Source of the DNA: G963701675 sp963701675
GTDB lineage: Bacteria; Planctomycetota; Planctomycetia; Gemmatales; Gemmataceae
Assembly (NCBI GenBank): GCA_963701675.1
Contig: OY969623.1
Location: 4,712,001-4,776,000 of the forward strand
Direction of reading: 5' to 3'
Length of the DNA: 64,000 bases
Under the pieces are notes generated by a model. It had not been told where the DNA came from. It searched no databases and saw nothing but the letters and a program-made list of their open reading frames with translations. Shown one piece after another: positions 44,585 to 53,438 of the stretch; the stretch's first letter is position 1; every line of letters begins with the position of its first letter. Both the position numbers and the translations under genes were made by a program.

Positions 44585-46988
44585 ATGCACTCGCGCTCAA
44601 CTCCAGACCGAGTTATCGCCTTCCTTGAACGGCTTGAGGACCGTACGCTGCCGAGCTTTGCTGCAGGGGTCAATTATCCTTGTTCCTACAATTCGTTCTC
44701 AGCGATCAACGGCGATTTCAACGAAGACAGCCTACCGGACGTAGCCGTAGGCAACGACGGTAGTCCATCGATAGGCCACGTCACCATTCTGTTGGGAAGG
44801 GGCGACGGTTCGTTTTCGCCACCGAAGAGTTATGTAGCGGGCAAAGGCGCGAACTCCATCAAGGCAGGGGACTTCGATGGCAACGGCCACCACGATCTTG
44901 TTGTCGCCATCAGCGCATCGACTTCAGGTGGAATCGCTGTATTGCCGGGCCGAGGGGACGGAACCTTTCGATCCCGAATGACTACCCAACTGGGAGTGTC
45001 CATTCGTGCCGTCGAGGTCGGACAATTCGACGACGATGGCAGGCCGGATCTCGTGGCAGTTGAGAGCTCGAACCCATCTAAAGTGCATGTATTACTCGGC
45101 AATGGAAACGGAACATTTCGGGTGGGCCGCACATTTGCCAGCGGTGCCTATGCCAACGCCGTGACGGTCGCGGATTTCAATGGTGATGCCAAGGACGATC
45201 TGGCAATAGCGAATAACACTGGAGGCCTCAGCGTACTTCTCGGGAACGGAAACGGTACGTTCCAGCCCGCCGACACCTATCTAGACGGGAAGTTCGTGTG
45301 GGACGTATCCATCGCCGAGGTCAACGACGATGGGAAACCCGATTTGTTGGCCACGGACTATTATGGCAGCCAGGTGTTCATTTTTCTTGGGGCGGGAGAT
45401 GGTACATTTCAATCGCCGCTTCCATCCACGACGGACGGGTTTCCAGAGGTGGTCGCGGTCGGCGACTATGACCGAAACGGTCGGACGGACTTGGCCGTGA
45501 CGCTCGCGGGAAGCAAGGTAAATGTGCTTCTTGGAAATGGCGACGGCAGCTTTGAGAAATTCGCCGCTTATCCCGTCAGTGCCTATGCGATTCCAATCGT
45601 TACGGCTGATTTCGACATCGATGGGAAACCCGATTTAGTTGTGGGAAATGGATGGGCAGACAAAGTAACCGTGCTCCGTGGCAACGGCGACGGTTCTTTT
45701 AATGGCGCCCGTTTGATTCCCGGGCCATCGCCGATGGGTGACATAGTTACCGGAGATTTCAATTCCGATGCTCGGGTAGACATTGCCGCAGCCAGTCTAG
45801 ACCAAGTCGTCATTTTCCTTAGCAATGGAAACGGCACCTTCCAACCCCCGATGGCCTTCGGCAATCACCCTTACCCGTACTCCCTGGTCGCTGGAGATTT
45901 TAGCGGAGACGGCGCGCTTGACTTGATAACATCCCATCCGAACTCTCATGCAATTAGTGTTTTGCTCGGAAACGATGACGGGACCTTCAAGGATGCCTAT
46001 TCCTTATATCCCATGGCCAGTCCGATCAAACTCGCAGTATCGGATTTTGACCAGGACGGAACGCTCGACCTCGTGGCCACGGATTACGGTCCAAGGCTAT
46101 CCTTCATGTTCGGAAAGGGAGACGGGTCACTTTGAGACCACCGTTCAGTATCCGTTGGGGACTTATGGCAGGGAATTGTTGGTGGGCGACTGGAACAGTG
46201 ACGCCCGTGTCGATCTGGTGGCAACAACCGCAATCAATGGCAGTAAGGTATTTGAGTTGGTGATCGGCAACGGAGATGGCACGTTCGATCCGCCCCTTGA
46301 GGTGGATTCCGGGGACGATGCGGACGGTGTGGTAGCAGCGGACTGGAATGGCGATGGACACTTAGATCTCGCGTTGTCGAACGACTTTTACGGACGAATC
46401 AATGTGCTGCTCGGTAACGGCAACGGCAGCTTTACAAGTACCGGGCTTTACAAGGCAGGGAAAGATCCATTGGCCCTAGCCGCTGCTGACTTCGACTGAG
46501 ATGGAGACCCCGACTTGGCTGCCGCCAACTACACCAGTTTCGAGGTTAGCGTCTTCCTGAATCGGGGTAACGGAATGTTCCGTAGTGCGACCTTCTACGC
46601 GGTGGGAGTCGGGGCGGGCGATATCGCCGCGGAGGATTGGAACGGCGATTCGTGGCCCGATGTGGTGACAAGTGGGAGCAATGACTTAGTTCTGGCGCTC
46701 AACTCGCCAGGACCGTCTCCGGCGCCGGAACAACAGCTCTGGTCTCATGCGATCATCGAAGGTTCATTTTCCTTTGCCTCAAGTTTCCAACAGCGCATCC
46801 CAAAGCGCGTCGAGCCTAATGGGGAACCTACAGATCCGCATGCGGCAATGAAGGATTCAGAGATGGCGACCTCGCACGACGTGATCCCACGGCGATCCGA
46901 ACATGCGATCAGACGCCGGACAGTGAGAATTGATCGTGCTCTCGACCCAGGTGACCTAGTGACTGCCCGAATCGGACAACCTAACTAA
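44585..46988 (+). CDS. Exported FG-GAP/VCBS repeat protein, interrupted twice
   Basis: The N-terminus is MHSRSTPDRVIAFLERLEDR, carrying the planctomycete extracellular motif. It is followed by about twelve FG-GAP-type repeats of roughly 55 residues with calcium-loop DxDxDG-like sequences (ADFNGDAKDDLAIAN, GDYDRNGRTDLAVT). Two lesions break it: an extra base at about 46130 (GGGTCACTTTG; without it GKGDGSFETTVQYPLG continues) and an in-frame TGA at 46497 (ADFD-stop-DGDPDLAAANY) where relatives have Arg, Gln or another residue. Read through, the protein would have about 800 residues. Such proteins are usually surface beta-propellers for adhesion. It may be a recent pseudogene or carry sequence errors. 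Confidence 0.8.
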
Positions 46989-47017
46989 ACATTTCCCGTC
47001 GAAACAGAAAATGTTGA

Positions 47018-50000
47018 CTACCGTCGACTGGCGACCAGGTTGGCCAGGTCGCACCATTCGGTAATGTCGATGCGGGTGTGTGGCGTGAAATGTTCGGTGT
47101 CCAAGAGTTGGTGATATGCCTCTTCCGCCGCGGGGCCGAGGTGATCCAAGACCTGCTGAAGGTCGCACGCGCCTTCGCGATAGAAAATGATCTCGTCCGT
47201 ACTGGCCATGCGAGCCACTTCGGCGTCGGGCGCGGCCTCTCTGACGAGCGAGCGGAATTCATCCGCCGATTCCGCCGGCGCGGCGACCAGCGTGAAAGAA
47301 GCGGAATCCGGATCGGCCAACGCCGGTTCGGCCGATGCTAACGCTTGCCGTACGGCACGCAATGACTCGGTGCGGTTGGGATAACGATTGAGGTAAACAT
47401 CGGACACGTTTTCTGAAGGCAGCCGGGCCGACACGAATGCTTCCGCCTGCGTCAGCATCGCCGCCTCGACACTCTTGAGCGATACCGAAGGAGTAGTGCA
47501 AATGTGTCTGAGTGAACCGAACTGTTGATCGATCACGGCCTGGATTTGGCGGTCGAGCTCACCCAGTTCCTCTGGCGTCGCATGGGGCGCTGAGTTGCTT
47601 AACAGCGTCGTTGAGCGAGTGACAACCGACCGGCAATACCACCTCACCATTGCTCACCAGGGAGTTCACATCGCTGGTGATCGGCGCTTGCAATGCCGCC
47701 GCCAGCTCGTTCAGGCGCATCCGATAGAACCCGAGCTCGCGTACCTGATCGGATAGGAAGCCACGAAGGCCGGTGTAGGTATAGATGACACGACGGATAA
47801 TGAGACTCTGAAAGCGCGCTTTCGGATACGCAATCAGCAAGTCGTGCAATTCCTTGAGCAGTTGCTCGCTTCGTCTGCCTTGGAAGATTCCCGCGAAATT
47901 GGCGACCAGAAAGCGAAGCCGTTCGTTGGACTTTAGCGCGTTGCGCGTCAGTTCCTGGCAAAGGGGCTCGTGGTGGCTAAGGGCCTGCTCGATCAGGCGG
48001 ACGCACTGCCGTAGGGCTTCCTCGGCGCCGGCAATGCGATAGTCGGGATTCTCAAAGAGGCTAACGGTAAAATGCTCGAGCTTTTGTTGCCACTCGGTGG
48101 TCAACACCTCGGTCTGGGTTCTCAAAGCGTCGTCGATGACTCCCGGCCTGTGCAGGACGCTCGAATCCGTCGGCAAGCCGAGGATATCGTCTATTGCGGT
48201 GATTGCTTCAACCAACGTTTCACGGTCGCCGACGGTTAGGTGCGCCTTCTTCCTGACCAATGGTTCAAGGATCGCTTGAAGTGCCGCGTCGGTGTCTTTG
48301 CCGATGACTTTGGCACATGCCTCTTGAAATCGAGTGATCAGCACATCCGCGCCGAGTTCATTCTGGGTCCACTTTTCGCCGACCAGTGTAGCGATCTGCT
48401 CTTGCCGTGCTTTCCCGCCGTCCTTCGCCAACCAGCGCTGCACGATCTCGGCGCAAAGCCGTTGGGATGCGCCGTGCAACACGGTGTGCCGCGGCCAGGC
48501 ATAGCGATACAAACCAAAGGTGCTGGAGCGCAGTGAGTCCGACGCCGTCCGCGCCCGTTCACTCTTCACTCCAATGGGAGTAGTTAGTTCATGCGCGATC
48601 CCTTCGCCGGCGATGCGTGCTGGTGTTTCCAGGTCTTTGCCGCCTGCCGAAGCCGGCAAGAAAACACAGCGAGTGAACGGCGGCATGGTCGCCGTTGTGG
48701 CTTTTTCGTGTTCGTCGTACCGCGCCGTAAACGGTTGCAAGCCCGTGCGCTCGACCGTAGAAAAGTGATTCAGTTCGGTAAGCGCGGCGTAAGTGTTTCC
48801 GAGGGGCAGCGTACCGGCAGAAGTGGGCTCGACGGCTGGGAGCAGGAAAACACCCGTCACTTCGGCATTGTCGTGTCCCAGTTCCTGAAACCGATCACGA
48901 ATGAGATAAGCCAGATCAATCAGCATGCCGCTTCCGGTTCCGCCGGCCAGGCTGGTGATGATGAAGACGCGCGGTTCCGTGCTGCGAATGCTGAGACCGG
49001 TTCGGCGGGCTGCCGCCTCCCACTGATTGGCGTCCATGACTGCCGTGAGTTCCGACTCTAGTCGCGCCCGAATGCTCCGATAATTTCCGAAAAGAGCGAG
49101 TCGGCCGAGTGCGCGTGTGCCGGCGCTAACCGGTTCGCGGCGGATGCGAAACAGCATGTTGATGTCGAACCAGCTGTCGATGCGCGTGCGTCCATTTCGC
49201 GGATTCAAATAATGGCCGGCGCGGTTCAGCTTTGCGATTACTGTGTCTCGTCGATGTAAGGCCGAGTCATGGTTGTCGGCGCCTTGGTTCCCCTTAAACA
49301 AGCTGTATGAGTCGGTGTCGATTCCGAGCAATCGAACTTGAGGCAGCGCGTCGGTCGAACCAAAGCGGGCTCGAATCTGAGAACTCATTTCGTTCAGCGC
49401 AACGAGACCGAGGTGTCCTAGTCCAATAACCAACGCGGGCACTAAATCGCCGTCGGGATTGAGTTGAACGTTATGCGTCGGCGCGGCGGCGACAGGTTTC
49501 GGCACATGAGGTCGCGCGGCGTGCTGACCGTTATCGGCGTCGGAGCTTCCCGCGGCGGTCGGCGATGTGGTTTGCGATTTATATCGCGGAGGCGGCGCCA
49601 GTGTAGTAGTTGAAGCCGGTTCATTCGCGGGTTCCGCCGTAGGCGATGGGGGGACGGTCCGAACCGATGATCGCCGTTCGGGGCTGGAAGTCGCCGCCGG
49701 CTCTCGCCGCTGCAATGCGTTGACCAATTCCATGCAGGTCGGAAATCGGTCGTCTGGATTCTTCGCCAGCGCCCGGGCAATCTGATCACGATCTTCCGGC
49801 GGAAGCGAGTCGAGATTAGGCTTCCCCTGGACGTGCTGCATCACCAGCTGGTGCACATTGTTGGCGTTGAATGGCCGTTGACCGGTGAGCAATTCCTGAT
49901 AGACGATCGCGAGGCTGTACTGATCACAAAAGCGGCTCACCCAACCGTCGAAAGTTTCGGGTGCAGCGTAAACGGGAGTTACGCCTCCCGTAATGGTCGC

Positions 50001-50522
50001 GGCCATGCGGTCTTGCAGGTCTTTTACCAATCCGAAGTCGGCGACTTTGATGTGATTGTGGACCAGAAACAGGTTTTGCGGCTTAACGTCTAGGTGCTGA
50101 AGCTGGTAGTCCGAGTTCATGAGATCGAGCGCTTCGGCTGTCTCTTTCATGTAGAGAAGCAGCTCGTCTCGTGGAATACCTCGCATCCCTTGAGTTCGAC
50201 ACTCCTTGGCGCGGTCGGCGAGGTTGCGGTCGGCCAGTTCCATCACGATCAAGAGCCGGCCGTCAACAATATCGAAGCGTTCGAGGGAGAGGATGTAAGG
50301 ATGTCGGACAGTAATGACCCGCCGGAGGGCCTTCAGTTCTTGATCGGCCTTTTGGCTTTCGTCGCCTGCCGTTTCAATGTCACCGTGGACGATCTTGATG
50401 GCTTTCAAGAGCCCACCCGGCGCCTCGGCTTTCCAGACTTCGCCGAAGCCGCCGCCACCGAGCCGCTCAAGCAGCTTGTAGCCGGGAATCGGCTCAGCGT
50501 GGGTTTCGACCCGAATGGCCAT
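47018..50522 (-). CDS. Ser/Thr kinase fused to a tubulin/FtsZ-like GTPase domain, frameshifted near the C-terminus
   Basis: Residues about 12-275 are a Hanks kinase: LERLGGGGFGEVWK (glycine loop), AIKIV (Lys42), HLDVKPQN (catalytic loop, 143-150), VADFGLVK and YAAPET. A Pro/Ser-rich linker (275-355) follows. The C-terminal part is a tubulin-like domain of the Tubulin_2 type: LVIGLGHLGLVALNEM (365-380) and the phosphate-binding loop TSLAGGTGSGMLIDLA (523-538), equivalent to FtsZ GGTGTG. No membrane helix is present. The frame ends early at 47559; removing one G from the GGGG run at 47584-47587 joins the C-terminus (ATPEELGELDRQIQAV...) to 47018, giving 1167 residues. A kinase-regulated polymer or scaffold is inference. 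Confidence 0.9.
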
Positions 50523-50701
50523 GTTGCCGGTTTTCCTGACCTATGTCCGGCCCGTACGATCTCTTCGCGCGGAAAGACCGCGTAGATGGGCCGTCAATCG
50601 AGTCTAGGTCGAAACCGCATCTTGGCAAAATTCATACCGAACATATTCTTCCGAACATCCGTGGTGATCCTGATATCGTGAAGTGCAGGCATTCTGATCC
50701 G

Positions 50702-51124
50702 ATGGCCAATGTTGCCTATGCTCTGTCACTCAAGCAACCCTGGGCCACTCTTTTGGTCCATGGTCACAAGTCTATCGAGGTCCGAAATTGGTCCACCGCG
50801 CAGCGTGGGCGCATCCTCATTCACGCCGCCCGGGTTTCCGATGAGCGTCCCGAAGGATGGAATCTGGTTCCGCCAGCCTTGAAAGCGGCGGCGACACTTT
50901 GTGGCGGCATCGTCGGCGCCGGCGATCTGACCGAATGCCGGCCGTATCGAACGCTCGATGCATTCGTTCTGGATTGTGACCGCCATCTGAACGATCCTTC
51001 CTGGTTCAAGCCACCGGCGCTGTACGGCTTTGTATTCGCCAACGTGGCGCCTCTTTCGTTCCAACCCTACTCGGGATGGATGCGGTTCTTTCCCGTGGAA
51101 CTTGGTCCGGAAAGCAATGAGTGA
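50702..51124 (+). CDS. ASCH/PUA-like domain protein
   Basis: The 140-residue protein begins MANVAYALSLKQPWATLLVH, followed by GHKSIEVRNWSTAQRGRILIHAA: the ASCH beta-barrel signature with conserved K, W and H residues around a putative RNA- or nucleoside-binding cleft. Such domains resemble PUA RNA-binding folds. The ATG at 50702 is chosen because the upstream extension (to 50543) is not conserved-looking. Its stop overlaps mfnB by 8 bases, so they are coupled. The function in C1 metabolism, if any, is unknown. Confidence 0.8.
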   Translation: MANVAYALSLKQPWATLLVHGHKSIEVRNWSTAQRGRILIHAARVSDERPEGWNLVPPALKAAATLCGGIVGAGDLTECRPYRTLDAFVLDCDRHLNDPSWFKPPALYGFVFANVAPLSFQPYSGWMRFFPVELGPESNE

Positions 51125-51821
51125 ATTGCTGGTAAGCGTGCGTTCTGTTGCTGAAGCCGAGAAAGCACTTGCAGGAGGCGCTGGGCTTATTGACGTCAAG
51201 GAGCCGCATAACGGTCCGATGGGACGTGCGTCCAGTGATGTCATTCGTGCCGTATGTGACCATGTCGCGGATCGAGCGCCGGTAAGCGCCGCGCTTGGGG
51301 AACTCCTTGGTTCGTCTAGCTCCGCGGCCGACGCGCGGTTGCGATTCGCCAAGTGGGGGTTGGCAGGGTGTCGGCATCGCCGTGCCTGGCGGGGAGAATT
51401 GGTGGAGACAGCGGCGAGCTGGCGTCACGCCATTCCCAGCTGTCAGCCCGTGGTCGTTGCCTACGCGGATTGGGAAAATGCGTCAGCTCCACGGCCAATG
51501 GACGTATGCGACTTTGCCACGGAGCACCGTTGGGGGGCCTACTTGCTCGACACCTGGTCCAAGAACGGAAAGACCTTGCTCGATTGGTTGTCCGAGGACG
51601 AAATCGCTAGACTCTGTCGAAAATGCCGGGCCGCCCGCGTCGGTGTTGCGTTGGCCGGCTCACTCGGCGCACGCGAGATCATCCGTTTGAAGGCGATCAA
51701 ACCCGATTGGTTCGCCGTGCGCGGATCGGCGTGCGCCGGGCAGGATCGTCAGGGCGCTATCGACGAGAACCGAGTGCGATCGCTTGTGTCGCTACTTCAG
51801 CCAAACCCTCGCGAAAATTGA
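51117..51821 (+). CDS. mfnB: MfnB-like (5-formylfuran-3-yl)methyl phosphate synthase
   Basis: The 234-residue protein matches the DUF556/MfnB family, a TIM barrel that joins two glyceraldehyde-3-phosphate molecules into the furan precursor of methanofuran. The N-terminus MSELLVSVRSVAEAEKALAG leads to GAGLIDVKEPHNGPMGRAS with the Schiff-base Lys. Later segments are WGAYLLDTWSKNGKTLLDWL and VGVALAGSLGAREI. The ATG at 51117 overlaps the ASCH stop by 8 bases, and the 3' end overlaps the converging mfnE by 65 bases. Planctomycetes have methanopterin/methanofuran C1 genes for formaldehyde oxidation, supporting the call. Confidence 0.85.
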   Translation: MSELLVSVRSVAEAEKALAGGAGLIDVKEPHNGPMGRASSDVIRAVCDHVADRAPVSAALGELLGSSSSAADARLRFAKWGLAGCRHRRAWRGELVETAASWRHAIPSCQPVVVAYADWENASAPRPMDVCDFATEHRWGAYLLDTWSKNGKTLLDWLSEDEIARLCRKCRAARVGVALAGSLGAREIIRLKAIKPDWFAVRGSACAGQDRQGAIDENRVRSLVSLLQPNPREN

Positions 51822-52389
51822 CGGACTTTATGTTCAAACCCCCTACGACTTGCGGAAAGTGGGGATCGACAAATCCGCTTGCGCTTGCCTCGCTCCAACT
51901 CATACCGTCGGGGATCGTGATCGACTTCATTAACACCAATCGCCTGGCGCGGACAAGCGACGCAACCCGTGCGGCGATGGAATCGCTTGTCACATCCCAG
52001 GAATGCGGTAGATGATCGCGCCGAGTTTCATCCATCCGTGCGAAGACGTTCGCGTCAAGTATCGGGAGCTTGCCTCGCTTCCATAACTCCGGCCATGCCG
52101 CGATGTCGCCAGACACGGCTACTTCGAGCACCGGTGGGTCCGGACTCGATATTAGTTTCGCTAGAAGCTGCGCATTCAAGCTCAACGCGGAAAGTGCCAG
52201 CCAATGTGAGGTTTCTTCACCGAGACTGTGGCGGCGGTCCCAGCCGCGCACTACGTCCGTAATAGCGCCGCCGCCGGGTACGATGGCCACTTCGGCCCAC
52301 GCTTGTTTCGCGATCCAACGCCGAAGCCGCTCACCCAGGTCGGGAAGATCGAAGAGGCTGCCGCCGACTTTGACGATGACAGGCGCCAT
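51757..52389 (-). CDS. mfnE: MfnE-like amino-acid-kinase family protein
   Basis: The 210-residue protein has the aspartokinase-fold signature: VIVKVGGSLFDLPDLG, VAIVPGGGAITDVVRGWD, WLALSALSLNAQLL and HSWDVTSDSIAARVASL. In archaea MfnE phosphorylates aminomethylfuran phosphate to its diphosphate. It sits 11 bases downstream of the mfnF-like gene, so they form an operon. Its last 65 bases overlap the 3' end of mfnB on the other strand. The specific reaction in this organism is inferred from the gene cluster. Confidence 0.8.
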   Translation of the reverse strand: MAPVIVKVGGSLFDLPDLGERLRRWIAKQAWAEVAIVPGGGAITDVVRGWDRRHSLGEETSHWLALSALSLNAQLLAKLISSPDPPVLEVAVSGDIAAWPELWKRGKLPILDANVFARMDETRRDHLPHSWDVTSDSIAARVASLVRARRLVLMKSITIPDGMSWSEASASGFVDPHFPQVVGGLNIKSVNFREGLAEVATQAIALGSRR

Positions 52390-52400
52390 ACGTCCTCAAC

Positions 52401-53390
52401 CTATTCCGTAGCCAGGGACATCAGTGAGTAGGCGGACGCGGCATTTGACACGGCGACTCCAAACCGTTCGGCAAAAGAGAATACCGAGGCGCCCTCCAAC
52501 AAGTCAACGCGCTTGATCGACAGTCGCGCCAAAAACTCGCCCGACCCAGCGGTGAAAACAACCTCCGGCCGAACCCCCATTCGAACCGCTACCGTCCGCA
52601 ATCCGTCGGCAATCCCCTCCAACTGCCGATCCGCCAATCTTCTTGCAAGCGAAATCAAGTCAGATTCTCGGCAGCTCTCCAGGTCCGCGCAGATCATACG
52701 CGCCAAGCGTGCCAGAGCCGCCGAGCGTGTCGCCGGCCTGCCGTCAGCCGTATCTATGTCGCGCGCGTCTTCGGGGATCATACCTAATACGAGATACAGG
52801 TCATGGCTGGTCGCGAACAGTTCGGCTGCGCCTTCGAGACCCATTAGGGAACAGACGGGCGTTCGGCGAACGCCGGTGTAGATCAATTCGCGATGCCGCA
52901 ATCGCTCCGGGTCGGTACGTCCGAGCGGCGTCGGGCGGCCATCGATGATCGGTGTGATGTCGGTAGTAGTGGACCCGATGTCGACGACAAGCCCTGCCTG
53001 ATTCGGAATCTGTTGTCCGCAGTAGGTCGCCAACGCCAACCAATTCGCCGCCGCTGCCCGAAGCGGGTCTTTGCGTGCCTCGGCCATGGAAGCAAGTCGA
53101 CCGTCCGTTTGCCATACGAGGGCGTCCGAACCGCCCGCAACGTGTTCAACGGCATCCAGAATCGCATGCACTCCGACTCGTTTGTTTGGAAAACAATCGC
53201 ACAACTCGCCTGTCATTGTGACCGCCAGGCGGTCGTACTCCGGGATCTCACTAACCAAGCTCGATAGCGCATCCGGCAGCCGGGCAGGTTCCTTCCAAAG
53301 CGCGAATGGTCGGGTGGCGGTGGCGCCCGAGGAATGCGCGGCCTTGAGATTGGCGCCGCCTATGTCTAGTGCGAGGACGGCGTTTGACAT
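52401..53390 (-). CDS. mfnF: MfnF-like hydantoinase/oxoprolinase-family protein
   Basis: The 329-residue protein has an ASKHA fold (ALDIGGANLKAAHSSG, LVVDIGSTTTDITPIIDGR, TAGSGEFLARL). It matches the family associated with methanopterin-linked C1 genes; the archaeal member MfnF couples the furan diphosphate to glutamyltyramine. Internal features include LIYTGVRRTPVCSLM. ATG at 53390 is preferred over 53399. It is the first gene of the minus-strand operon with mfnE. Confidence 0.85.
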   Translation of the reverse strand: MSNAVLALDIGGANLKAAHSSGATATRPFALWKEPARLPDALSSLVSEIPEYDRLAVTMTGELCDCFPNKRVGVHAILDAVEHVAGGSDALVWQTDGRLASMAEARKDPLRAAAANWLALATYCGQQIPNQAGLVVDIGSTTTDITPIIDGRPTPLGRTDPERLRHRELIYTGVRRTPVCSLMGLEGAAELFATSHDLYLVLGMIPEDARDIDTADGRPATRSAALARLARMICADLESCRESDLISLARRLADRQLEGIADGLRTVAVRMGVRPEVVFTAGSGEFLARLSIKRVDLLEGASVFSFAERFGVAVSNAASAYSLMSLATE

Positions 53391-53438
53391 GAATCTCACG
53401 TGCAGCAGCAGACACTACCCGCGACAATCGCGAGCCGA

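Noticed and set aside
46497..46499. UGA recoding as selenocysteine or tryptophan
   Set aside because: No SECIS-like hairpin was recognised just downstream and the position is variable in sister repeats; other genes here use TGA as stop.
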